A stretch of 64,000 nt of DNA. It comes from Cytidiella melzeri. Taxonomy: Eukaryota; Basidiomycota; Agaricomycetes; Polyporales; Irpicaceae. Position 1 is the stretch's first letter. Every line of letters starts with the position of its first letter. The translations under genes were made by a program, and so were the position numbers. The notes beneath the pieces were generated by a model. The model did no database searches. It was not told the origin of the DNA and saw nothing but the letters and a program-made list of their open reading frames with translations. Shown piece after piece: positions 1-10,771 of the stretch. The stretch covers positions 434,001-498,000 of the forward strand of contig JABYQR010000001.1 of the NCBI GenBank assembly GCA_022592445.1, written 5' to 3'.

Positions 1-1262
1 TCTGTCAGAAGAGAACGTATGGAGTATGTATGGTAACGTCAACGTTACGGCTGCCAGGGCATCGCAACAGAGCAGCACAGTGGGATGAGATGATGATGAT
101 GATCAAACTCGCCGTTTGTTCGTTTGTGAGGACGCACGTCAGATCTTCCCGCCAGATCTCATGTCTGCGCTTGTTGTTCCATCCAGACAAAGGAACCATT
201 TCACGGGAGGAACAGTAGTGACATATCATGCGACCTTTGTTTCCTATACATCCAACAATCTTCCCAACAAAACGCCTGCTGGTCTCGCGCACTAAACAGA
301 ATACATGAAATGGAGCCGTGACAGAAGGAAGGGACGCACATATATACGTACGCGAGAAGTCCCCGTGACAATATCGGGATTCTGGAGCCAATAGAGACCG
401 AGATATACATACTCATTGACATGTGGATATCTAGCTAAATTATGCCCTAAGCCCTTTGCCGAGAAGGAAGGGTGCCTGACGGACTCGAGCGTACGTCAGT
501 CACTTAGCAGTTGCGTGCAAAGTTTGATTGAACTTTACCTGCCTCGTGCCCCGTAGAGTCATAACCTTGGCTGCAGCTGGCACGCCACATTCAACACCGA
601 CCGAATCGTGTGACACGGGTGGGCTCTTCCGGTTCGCAGCAACAACGCGGTTGACTATCATACTTGTTTCATTGGCAAGTTCGAGGCTCTGAGCTTTGCG
701 CATAGTAAGTGTAGCGGTTATCCGTAAACTATCTATGTGCCCCGGGTACCGAGACCGTTCTCCTCAGTGTTATGGTTATGAGGATACCTTGCAGCAATTG
801 GAATTAGCGAATGCAGTGGAATCTAGAACGACGTGCACACCATGTGTAGGGAACTAGCCTCACGTTCATTCAAATCTTGACGAGATGCATCAGAGAACAA
901 CATAAGAAAGTACAACATGTTACCGACAGTAGATCTCAGCAGAGGTTACAGAGACGGCTCTGCGCAGCGCTACAGTAAGTACATTGCTCAAGAACAACGC
1001 GGAGGCGTGCGATATTATCTACCGAATCAGGACAAGCTATCAGATAAGTTAGGATCGTCACGTCACGTCACAGAGGACACCGATGGTCACAGACTCACAG
1101 CCAGCTTTTGGGTCGAAGGTCGTCGAATGTTTGTTGCAAAAACGTTAGCCTGCACTTGACACACACCGTCCACACACAGCACTCGTCGTCTTCACGCACC
1201 GCACGTAAATACCCCATTGCAGAGAACTTGGGACGGTTGTTGCTCAGCTCAGCTCTCAGGAA
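1..1262. other. No supported gene
   Basis: I see no gene I can defend here. Open frames on both strands are short, lack recognisable domains and do not join through plausible introns. The last 70 bases before 1263 are probably promoter and 5' leader of the SERF gene. The far left end may hold the 3' flank of a gene outside the window. Confidence 0.5.
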
Positions 1263-1748
1263 ATGACTCGTAAGTCGTGGTAGTATCAACTCGTTTTTCC
1301 GAATCAACCATCTAGCAATGGAAAATCATTAGGTGGAAACCAGCGCGAAAAAGACCGCGAAAAGGCGCAAAAGAAGTTGCAAGCGGCCAAGGGTAAAGAG
1401 AAAGAGAGCGCGGCTTCGCTTCAACAAAGAAGAGAACGGTGCGTGTCCGTTCCATCGACCCATTCCCAACCAAATAGAGCACAATTATTAACTGAACCAT
1501 CATTTTCGTTGCATGTCTGGTTGGGATGAATGTTGTGGTGGTGTGGTTGATACAGGGATGCTCAAGCACTGAGAGAAAAGCAGCAGGTATTGTTCACGTT
1601 CACACGGATCGATTTCTTCGTCGTTCCGTTTTTTTGCTTGTTTTTGTCTTCCTGGACTGCTGACGTTCTTCTTCTGTATCTCCAGAAAAAAGCAGAAGCG
1701 GCTGGTGGTGGTGGTGGTGGTGGTGGTGGGGGAGGCACTACGAAATAA
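1263..1748 (+). CDS. SERF/4F5 family small basic protein
   Basis: This four-exon gene encodes 68 aa: 1263-1269, 1333-1438, 1556-1586, 1686-1748. The joined protein starts MTRGNQREKDREKAQKKLQ, the signature of the 4F5/SERF family (small EDRK-rich factors). Those proteins are intrinsically disordered, bind nucleic acid and can speed amyloid formation; that role comes from the family. The second residue group is split by the first intron (exon 1 carries only MT plus one base), a known trait of small 4F5 genes. The C terminus is a run of about eleven glycines encoded by a GGT repeat and ends TTK. All three introns are canonical GT-AG, in phases 1, 2 and 0. The glycine repeat is probably length-variable between strains. 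Confidence 0.87.
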
Positions 1749-4700
1749 CATTGGCTGTGGGAGGGGTTCCCAACAATCAGATCTCGAGCTCGCTCGCTCG
1801 CTTGCTCTCCTTCGAATTCAGTCCCCTCTTTCAAGCTATTTGGGGGGGTTTTGTAACGGTCGCCTGCTTTGTGTGAGATCCCTTTCACCTCTCCTCACCA
1901 GAACGCTTGTGTTCTCATAATCGCCTTGTGCTCCTGCTCCTGCTCCGAATCATCGCTGTATTTAATGTATTGCTAGAGTTTTTTGTTTTTTTTTGTGGCT
2001 ATCACCATCGCCATCTTTTTTCTAGATTGATCGGAACCGCGAACATGGATTTCTGAAAACACACATCGTAGAGAATTAGTCTCCTTGGCAGATATATATC
2101 TGGATGTACTGTAATTTGGGTTGAGAAGCCGATGGTCAGTAACATGAACACCCCGCCGTTGAAGCTTGTAAGGTTGCAAAAAAGGCCCTCCGACTCGGAA
2201 GTCCGAGTCACACTGTGCTGTTTGTCCAGGGTCCATAATCATAAGTAAGGGTCAACCTTCCTTCCTCCCGCAACTTCTTACCTCCGCAGGCACGCGTTGG
2301 CACCTCAATTCTTTGCGCAGCAACCAGAACACACCAATTCACATCACAACAATCCATCCTTGGTGTCTTTGTTGATATGTATGAGCACGACTCTATTACA
2401 GGGCTGAGCGAATGACTCGGACTTCCACGCATACGAAGGAATGATTTACAAAAGAAACACACGCGGGTAAGGTACATAGATAGATAGACATTGTACATGT
2501 ACTCTCACACCTCCCTTGGACAGAACCAGATTGCCCGGTAATGATGAACGCTTTGCAAGAATCTTGAGAGTTGAATTTTCAAACGTCGAATGTACACTCA
2601 CCAGCGTGGGAGGTTATAGTACAGTATCGATTACCCCCGCCCAGGCAGGCAGGCAGGGAAGGACATGAAGCCGAAATGCCCTAGACTGACATTTCAAGTG
2701 ACAGCTCATGCCACACACCAGTAAGTACTGTACGACCTTGTCACCTCGTTTTCGTTTCGTTTCGTTTTCGTTTCGTTTTCGTTTTCGTTTGGACAAAACT
2801 GAATCTTTCGAATCTTGAGCCAAAGTTCCCGAAACCCGAACGACAACAGGCAAAGCGGATCGTTGCGCGCGCGCGCAAAAAAGGACTCCAGTCCGCCTTC
2901 GCAGCGCAGCTTTGCGTTTTATACAAGAGTCAGTAACTCTCTCGTTTGAGTGATGGGAGATTCGGGAGGGAGAAGACACACACATATCGATCGCAGAAAA
3001 AATCGTCCGGGCTTTGGACTCTTCCATGGATGGAACGAAGCTAGAATCTTTATGACCTCGGACCCTGCGCTTAGAATACAGTCTGTAATAGTCATAGTCC
3101 TATCAGTCGTTGAATGAATGTAGTGTAATGTCACAACAACAAAAATGAAACCATGGGTGGGTTCAACTTATGTACTTATAATACACGCCAATGTACAGAT
3201 CCCTGTCCGGGCGCGGCTGCGCGGCAAAAGGGATGATGAGAAAAAAAAAGTGTGACATGACACACAAAGTTTTGGCGGAACCTAACCCAGCAGACTGGCG
3301 GTAGTCCGTCCCTCATGATCGATAAAGCAGCTTCTGTTTTGCAACCAAGGATGGAAAAAGGGAAGCATTCCAACCAACCCCGATGAATGTCGGAAACTAC
3401 TTACTTGTGGCGCAATACTATTATTCTTGGGTGGGAGCGGATGCCTCGCCCCTGACCGTGTCCTCGCCCCTCAGAGAGAGATAGAGAGAAACTAGACCAA
3501 ATTGTTGTGTGTGTGTGTGTCAATGGAAAAAGGCTCTGTGCTCTGAGCGAGTAGCTTCCGCACCGGCGATGCGCAGACCAACTTGATCGCCGCGCCTTGG
3601 ATATGGACATGTTCTGTGCAAAGTAAGGAGGCAATAAAATAAAGCTTCCGAAGGAGTCTGCGTCATCCCACACACACACACACACACGTGAAAACGGCTG
3701 TTCTGCTTTCCTGTTGCATCAGCAGATGCGTATGGTTACGACCAAAACTTGACGTTACGCACAAACGGTCCTTACCCCGTCTGAGAACCGGGGTCAATGT
3801 GTCAGGGGCGGGAGGGGAGGGGAGGGGATGGCAACGCAAGGCGCGTGTGACAGATGTGTACTTGCCGTAACTCACCATCCGACACATTGCGCGGAGTTTT
3901 GTGTCCCAGACACATAGAAGCCGTTCGGAGCATTTTTTTTGAGGGTTCTCCTTTGAGCTTGAACCCTCTCTATGGAGAAGTAACTGCCCCCGTGGTATCT
4001 CCGCAGGGGTGTGGTGTGGTGAGCACACGGCACAGATGATTGCCAGGGCCCCCAAGATAGGGGGCGATGTCAATATAAAGCTTGTTGCTATCTATTCAGC
4101 GAAGGGAAACACTGCTGCTCACGCACACACACGACACTGGTTCCAGATGGATGCTGAGGTCATCTTCCGATTGAACCTAAAGCGTAATGGACATCTCACC
4201 GTGTTTTATCCGTGTGAGAATAATAACAGAGCAAATGTGATTGACGGATGTGCCGTTCCTTGCGTGGCTTCTTCCATGCTGCGTCTAGGTCATACTGAAT
4301 TGAAGGCTGGCCAGACAGACGGACGTTGTGAGAAGTTTAGAAGGTTGACCGGTCAAGACGGCAAGGATGTACGGGCCTGACCCACGCCTCTGATAAATAT
4401 CTGCTCTTGATCTTCTCCGTCGTCGGATGGTAAACTTTAAATAACAACGGAATCTATCATCGAATCTCTCTACCAACCAACCAACCTGCGGTGACCCTCA
4501 CCGGCCACTGGCTACCTCCGCGATGAGTGTGATCAATATATAGCTTTCTAGGTGCGAAAAACGTCAAAAGGCAGGCCGGCATTTGCACGCGATGTGTTGC
4601 AAGTCGCTCGTTCATGGGAACGTTGACCAGTCGTGTACGTAGACCACAACGGGTGTAATGAAGCATGCTTCGAACCCCCCTCCCCCCCGCTTACGACAGA

Positions 4701-5551
4701 TGTTGCGCAACGCACATATATATCTGAAAGGGCTTCTCCCGGAAGTGACGGTGGGTACTCTCATGCATTGCTGGGAAAGACATATACATAGCATCAGCGC
4801 GCGGTAAAAAAAAAAATCGAACACAGGCATGAAGCCCATCCTGCTGGCTCAGGGACAGAAGTACCGCTGCGGTGCCAAGTCAAACAAAAATTATTGGTGT
4901 TCACGGGCAGTGTCAATGAATGAATGGAAGGGAAACCGTTCTCACCGACAGAGACTCTTTTCCCAAGGCTAGAACTTTTCTTCTTTCTCTTATCCCCATT
5001 GGCCGGCGTGTGTCCAAAGAGTCCGTGGAACGTATGGAAATCCGAAATCTCACACAGCCTGAGGTAAGGGTAAGTAGATGCGATGCGCGCAGCCCTGTTC
5101 CACCGTTCGATTCATATCTCCCAAAGCACAGCTCATCATCGACTACTGTGTGCGCCGCAAGCCCGTCACACTTCTCATAGATGGGTAGATTTCCAATTGC
5201 GCAGCTCACCCGTCCGTTCATAGCTACCGGTTTCCCATGCATGATGATCGCTGGTTTAGATCTCTTAACGAGGGCGAGGTACGCACGAACCACCGTGTGC
5301 CGGTTGCATCAAGAAACTTGGCTGATCGGTTCTGGGTGGGTGATCAAAAGTTTCATTGATCAAGCTATGGTCATCCAACAAATGATATATATACAAACGC
5401 TCACCACAAATTCGCACCGCACAGCATAACTGTAACAGGGCTCACTGCACACAGGGCCAGTGATAGAAAATTACAATCACAAATCGTGATCCTTCGAACG
5501 TAGATTCGTAAATCTTAATGTACTGTACTCGTAGAAATGCTGCACAGTGTG
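1749..5551. other. Long stretch without a supported gene
   Basis: About 3.8 kb lies between the SERF stop and the BRR6 stop. It holds the 3' flanks of both genes, a TTTCG/TTTTCG microsatellite near 2748-2790, a GT repeat near 3505-3520, a CA repeat near 3669-3687 and a G-rich run near 3805-3825. The longest frames (for example 4913-5293 minus) show no family motif and no consistent splicing. A rapidly evolving orphan gene or a non-coding RNA cannot be excluded. Confidence 0.5.
2748..2790. repeat. TTTCG / TTTTCG microsatellite
   Basis: Tandem units of TTTCG and TTTTCG alternate over about 43 bases. It lies in the unannotated stretch, and only frames without homology cross it. Confidence 0.85.
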
Positions 5552-7038
5552 CTATCTGACTTCCTTGGCGGCCCCGCTCTCCAATTTTCTTCTCCGCGTC
5601 GCAACCTCCTCCACTTCCTGCGGACCTGCCCACGACTTGCCCCAACCTGGGTTCCCGGGCAGCAGATGATGCTGTTGATACGGTGTTATGGGAGGTAAAG
5701 GATAAGAAGGTATGGCCGGCGGCGGCGCATGCCCGTGCGCGTTGGCTGGATTATGTCGCGACCTGTACAATGACAGCAAACTGTTCACGAACACGGTGAG
5801 AAATGATAGCGATGTAATCGAAAAGATCTACGGGTGGTTATGTCAAGCTCTGTCAGCCCCATGGTTTATGAAAAGCCTGTGCAGGACAGGACTCCGTACC
5901 AGTGTCTTCCAGCTGATCGGTTCTACGAAACCGTTCACGACTTCCGCGATCAACTCGGCGCCGACCCTTGCGCGACCGACTTTGGTAGGATCACGGTTCA
6001 TGCATGTTTCCCACAGCCCGCATTGATGTGCCATTGCCGGTATCGGATTTTCTACGCATAGGTTTGCTCTATAGTGCATCGCACACTGTGCAATCTCTTG
6101 AACGATATCTAAATAAAAAAAGAGGGTAAACCCATGTAAGCTTAGCGCAGTTTTGAGAACAGTTCCTTGTTATGCAGTTGCTCACCCATGGAATATTCCG
6201 ATATTCTGTGTTCGACATCGCGTTGCACTGTGAGAATGAACTGCACCAGCAGGTACAAGAACAAGAGCACCAAGGACAGGTTGAAGAAGAACTGCAAATA
6301 TCTGCGAAATGGTGAGTAAAAAATGGTATTCGTGATTCAGTGGCGCGATCCTTACCCAAGTAACACATAAGGTGTGTCAGACTGAGGTGCAGTCGGACTC
6401 GGAAGGTTGAGAGTATAGTGGTTAGAGGTGTTCTGCGTTATTGGCGTTACTATTCCGTCCTCCTCCTCGTCACTCTCACCCCCGCTCTCATCATCGTCCT
6501 CCACCTGCACCTTCTTCGCCGCCGCCGCCAACCGACTTCTTTCTCTCTGCCTTTGCCTCGACTTGAACACTCTTATAAGTCCCCCCGCTGCAATCCTCCT
6601 TCCTCCTCCTCCTCCTCCTCCTCCTCCACCTGCAGTATCATTTTCGTCCCGCTCCTTCGAGCTCGGTTGAGGGGGACTGGCTTCTGCCATGTCTACGTCC
6701 TTCGTAGTATCGGGCGGTACCCACGTATTAGGGTTTTGTGGAGTTTGTGGGGGAGGTATGTTGAGCATGAAAGGAACGTCATGTATCCGTCCAAAGGTGG
6801 GCGTATGAGGAGGAAACGGAGAAGTGGGTGTGTTTGTCTCTCCGAGTGGTCCTAAGAAGAAGCTTTAGGAATAAGAACGAATCGAACTTTTGTGGGACGT
6901 ACGTTTTCTGGGTGTGCTTGGATCATCTACATCTGAGGCCCACGACGGTCTTGTGGTGCTACTAGGACGCGATGTGTATTCAAAGTCCATGGGACTTTCA
7001 GTGGAACGTCGGTTTGAGAAGGCTGGCCAAGTCGCCAT
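5552..7038 (-). CDS. Brr6/Brl1 nuclear envelope biogenesis protein
   Basis: Five exons, 410 aa: 7038-6903, 6851-6356, 6301-6186, 6108-5900, 5827-5552. Brr6/Brl1 proteins sit in the inner nuclear membrane and help nuclear pore assembly and lipid homeostasis (family knowledge). The N-terminal half is disordered, Pro/Ser-rich and acidic, with a ten-glycine run coded by a TCC repeat at 6602-6628. The first membrane segment, near FFFNLSLVLLFLYLLVQFIL, follows. The conserved lumenal part contains CGLWETCMNRDP and then RARVGAELIAEVVNGF, with the paired cysteines expected to form disulfides. A second membrane segment (IFSITSLSFLTVFVNSLL) leads to a short basic tail. The start at MATWPAF is chosen because exon 1 joins in frame to the TPTF/PQTPQNP region. 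All introns are GT-AG. Confidence 0.93.
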
Positions 7039-7325
7039 GATTTGGGGTGTTTATTTTTGCAGATGCGGCGTGGCAGCTTCAAGCAGCAGGTTGGTACAAG
7101 CGTGTCAATAGAGCCGAACGAGTGCGGTCGTGACGGGGAACCGCTAGGGTGCACTGTCGGTCGTCGGTGACACGGCGAGATGCGCGCTAAGGGAACGCGC
7201 ACATCACGTGAACGTGGCCGCAGACGTGTTTTCCAGACGCGCTGACACGCACCTGAGTTACCTCCGCTCGCTCCTTTCCTCTTTGCAAAGCTGCAGCACA
7301 ACACTAGGAACTTGCTAGAGGAGAC

Positions 7326-8598
7326 ATGTTGACTCGCAAGTTGGCACAACATGCGTCTCGATTCTCTACGCCAAAGCCTCAGAGCTTCTTACTAGGACAG
7401 GTACACAACATTCGCAGATTTCACCCTCTTGGGGGCCAGTGGGACACCGCCAAGCGCGAATCTACTACCGGAAACCTGGTACCTATGGTTATTGAACAAA
7501 CTGTACGTGGAGCCTTTTCCATTGACGAGGTTGGCATGGGTGTTTTATGTGGCAAATGTATTTCAACAGGGACGAGGCGAGCGTAGCTACGACATCTTTT
7601 CAAGGCTGTTGAGAGAACGCGTCGTTATGCTTTACGGCCCTGTGCGTATCCTAATACCAATACTAATACTTGGAATATATGTAGCTGAAAAACTAAAACT
7701 AAATCAAAATGGGATTTAGATACGTGACACAGATTCCGCACTCCTAGTCTCCCAACTTCTTTTCCTAGAAGCAGAGGAAACGTCCAAGCCTATCCACCTG
7801 TACATCAACTCTCCCGGTGGAAGTGTAACCGCAGGCTTGGCCATCTACGACACAGTAAGTGTTCAGCGCATGTCCTTGTGTCCCTTTTTCTTCGACACTC
7901 ATGAATGTAAGATATAGATGCAGGTACATAATGCACGCTTTTTTCATACATACTAAAAAGCCCGGTCCTGACCTTAACACACCTCCTTTGAAAAAAAAAA
8001 AGTATGTATCGTCACCGATACATACTTATTGTGTAGGACAAGCGTGTTCCATGGGATCTTTGCTTCTTGCTGCAGGAGAGAAAGGCAAACGACACGCTTT
8101 GCCGAATTCGAGCATCATGATTCACCGTTGGTGTTTTTTTTTTCTCTCTTCCCATCTGGGTCGCAATCCAACGCGTGTTGCTCAAAAAATGTTTTTTCTT
8201 TTTGGTTTGGGTTGTAGAACCTTCAGGTGGTGCATCAGGACAAGCTTCGGATATAGCGATTCACGCGCGAGAAATTCTGCGTGTGCGGGAGGTGTTGACT
8301 CGTATTTATCAGCAGCACTGTGCGAAGGACGGAGAAAGCGTTCAAGATGGAGTTGATAGGTTCGGTGCGTGGATTTTTTGTCCTATTCTCCCTCAGCGTA
8401 TAATCCTCACCCAAACGCGTTTGACGTATAGATAAGGCACTAGAGAGAGACTATTACTTGACAGGTGCGTCCGGCTATGAGAATCAATTGTCTGCATCGC
8501 TTATTCCGTACCTTTTTCCTTCAGCTCAAGAAGCTCTTGACTTTGGGATCGTGGACAGTGTCTTGGAGAAAAGACCGAAAACAGAAACAGCTTCGTAG
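7326..8598 (+). CDS. Mitochondrial ATP-dependent Clp protease proteolytic subunit
   Basis: Eight exons, 255 aa: 7326-7502, 7570-7641, 7720-7854, 7918-7923, 8003-8126, 8218-8364, 8432-8464, 8525-8598. ClpP forms a tetradecameric serine protease in the mitochondrial matrix and works with a ClpX unfoldase. The N-terminal ~45 residues ([13 protein letters not shown]) look like a mitochondrial presequence. The catalytic Ser lies in [10 protein letters not shown], the His in IMIHQPSGG and the Asp in KALERDYYL, so the triad is complete. [17 protein letters not shown] marks the substrate-binding strand. Exon 4 is only six bases, coding Met-Gln, and is needed to keep the frame and the family's YDTMQ sequence. 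The intron after 8126 starts GTTGGT, a weak donor, but restores HQP. Clp-dependent proteases are patchy in fungi. Confidence 0.96.
7918..7923 (+). other. 6-nt microexon of CLPP
   Basis: ATGCAG is flanked by GATATAG on the left and GTACATA on the right. It joins YDT to YVSSPIH as YDTMQYV, matching the bacterial ClpP order YDTMQ. Without it two residues of a conserved helix are lost, although the frame is kept. Confidence 0.88.
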
Positions 8599-9182
8599 AA
8601 GTTTGTGTTGTCTTTGCTTTGTCCTAAAATAACATTGAACGTGGGGCCTACACTTCGAATAAAAAGCTGCACATATTATTTGTTCCGAGTGTCATGTTCG
8701 GTGAGTGATTGTCCGACGCTTGATGTGCTGATTACCGCGAGTCGATCACGACCAGTGAGAACTTTTTTTGCAGCCGGCCGAGAATCCTGGACATGTAAAG
8801 GCACCGAATGCCCGTCATGAGTTACTGCTCAGTCATCTGCGTGAGCCTGGTAGGAAAAGAGCAAGTCCCTCATCCTCTTTTCATATACATCAGAAAACTC
8901 TAACCTTGTTTCTATTCAGTAACTGAATGGACACTTCCCACCCAGTCATCACGCCTGTGAATGTGCAATGCTTGAGATCGCTGGTGTGTGACCTTGCCCA
9001 CAGGTTGTTGTGATTACCCACCTCTCAGAGTTACGTATCTCATGTTCACTCGATGCCAACGTGGGGGAACATATGACCCTCGCATGCAGTTTACCGAGCT
9101 TTTGCCGTGGGCGTATATGAGGGAAGCGATAGGTTTTGCCTCAATGCCAAACGTCCAAGTAAGCACCGGGAACACGCCAGGG
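8599..9182. other. Intergenic, 584 bp
   Basis: This holds the 3' flank of CLPP and the promoter of the next plus-strand gene. I see no coding sequence with support. The frame opening at 8988 runs into the next gene but lies before its likely first exon. Confidence 0.5.
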
Positions 9183-10337
9183 ATGGGACAGCAATATAAA
9201 GGGTTGACAGGTGAGGACGACATTTCCACTAGATCCTTTCTCCAAATTCTAACACCAACATGTCTCATCATCTCCGATTTGTCTTCTCAAGCGGAACAAG
9301 TCGATTTCTTCATGGAGAACGGCTATGTCGTGATCAAGCAGGCGTTCACACGGGGAAAGGCAGCCGAGTGGATGGAGAACATGTGGCTGCGTCTTGGCAT
9401 GGACCCGAACGACAAGTCAACGTGGACAAAGGAAAGGATTCACATGCCCGTGCACAGGCGGGAGAAGGTGGCGGATTTCGCACCGAAGGTGGGTCTGCCG
9501 CATCTTAAGCGAGTGACTCTTTACATTTCCCCACCTTCTTCTTCACAGGCCTGGGCCGCGATCACTGACTTGTTGGGCGGCGAAGAACGCATCGATGAAC
9601 AAGCTTCCTCATGGGGAGATAGTTTCATCGTGAACCTGGGTACACCAGAGACCGAAGGAGCTAGCCCAGTTCACCCGAGCGACCTCGACAACTGGCACTG
9701 CGACGGCGATTTCTTTGTCCACTACCTCGATTCGCCAGAACAAGCCCTGCTGGTCATCCCCATCTTTTCGGACATCCAGCCCCGCGGTGGCGGGACGTAC
9801 ATCGCCCCGGACGGTATCGACATGATCGCCCAATACCTCGCCGCACACCCCGAAGGCGTCATCCTCGAAGACCGCACCTTCCGTCCTTCCACTTCCACTT
9901 CCACCACCGCAAAAAAATGGCAGGACGACCCAGGGTTCTGGTCTCACCTCGAACAAGTCAAACGGTGCCAGCACTTTGTCGAAGTGACCGGCGAAGTGGG
10001 CGACGTCGTCCTCCTCCACCCGCTCATGCTGCACACAGCGTCAAAGAACAACCTTCGCGTCCCGAGAGTGATCACGAACCCTCCGGTCGGCTTGCGCGCG
10101 CCGTTCAATTTCAACCGGGAGAACGTGGAGGATTTCAGTTTGGTAGAGAAGAAGACTTTGAAAGCGCTGGGCGTCGACAGGCTTGAATTTGAGCCTACAA
10201 CGGAGAGGAGAATGATCGTCCCGAAGCGCGTCCTCATTCAGAGGGCCATGCTGGAGGCTGAGCAGAAGCGACTGGAGGCGTTGAAACGGAGTGGGGAAGG
10301 ATTGGTTCCTGGGCTGGTTCCTATTGCCGTGGCCTGA
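9183..10337 (+). CDS. Phytanoyl-CoA dioxygenase (PhyH) family protein
   Basis: Three exons, 337 aa: 9183-9210, 9292-9488, 9549-10337. This is a non-haem Fe(II)/2-oxoglutarate oxygenase of the PhyH fold. The facial triad is visible as H-x-D in WHCDGDFFVHY and a distal His in HPLMLHTAS, followed by Arg residues that would hold 2-oxoglutarate. The chosen start gives MGQQYKGLTAEQVDFF; the first intron (9211-9291) creates LTAEQVDFFMENGYVV, the usual opening of fungal members. The second intron (9489-9548) is 60 nt and in frame, so an unspliced reading would also be open, but its ends are canonical and it interrupts FAPK/AWAA. The substrate cannot be predicted. A longer N terminus from an ATG near 9042 is possible but less likely. 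Confidence 0.9.
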   Translation: MGQQYKGLTGEDDISTRSFLQILTPTCLIISDLSSQAEQVDFFMENGYVVIKQAFTRGKAAEWMENMWLRLGMDPNDKSTWTKERIHMPVHRREKVADFAPKVGLPHLKRVTLYISPPSSSQAWAAITDLLGGEERIDEQASSWGDSFIVNLGTPETEGASPVHPSDLDNWHCDGDFFVHYLDSPEQALLVIPIFSDIQPRGGGTYIAPDGIDMIAQYLAAHPEGVILEDRTFRPSTSTSTTAKKWQDDPGFWSHLEQVKRCQHFVEVTGEVGDVVLLHPLMLHTASKNNLRVPRVITNPPVGLRAPFNFNRENVEDFSLVEKKTLKALGVDRLEFEPTTERRMIVPKRVLIQRAMLEAEQKRLEALKRSGEGLVPGLVPIAVA

Positions 10338-10771
10338 ACACGGCGAACGTCCTCTTCAGCCTAAACACCGTAGAATGTAATATTAGTCAAGTGTAACCTA
10401 CCGTTTCCTTACGAACCAAAACCCGAAACGAAGAAAAAAATAACATTGTTCATCGCACCTTCCGCTCCCTGAACATTGTGAAGGCAAAAGCAAGCCAAAC
10501 TTCCTCAGAGCCTCTCACAAACACACACACACTCGCACGAGAGATTTTCAGGATCCGAACCCAATACATTCCAAGCGAGGGACGTGCTAAGCTACCAGAG
10601 CGTACAAACAGGAGCAAAAGTAGCCAAGAAGCCAACCTACAGCGGGGAATGAAGCTCACATATAGTATTTTGTTACATATAAATTAAAATAGGCAGGGGG
10701 GCCCACGAGCCTGTGGGAGATCCCGCTGTGCATCAAAACCTCTGAACTCGAACTAGCACGGTGTGCTGGGT
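10338..10771. other. Intergenic between convergent genes
   Basis: This is the 3' flank of the PhyH gene and of the Ala-rich secreted protein gene, which converge here. Nothing else is supported. Confidence 0.55.

Noticed and set aside
4660..4690. TTCGAACC resembling a tRNA B box (also near 16681)
   Set aside because: No cloverleaf, A box or acceptor stem could be built around either site.
4913..5293. 126-codon minus-strand frame
   Set aside because: No domain, and composition looks like random translation; the plus strand has an equally long frame in the same place.
6418..6855. 145-codon plus-strand frame opposite BRR6
   Set aside because: It is the complement of the TCC/GGA repeat and disordered region of BRR6.
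9014..10237. Antisense frames across the PhyH gene
   Set aside because: They are shadows of a GC-rich coding sequence.
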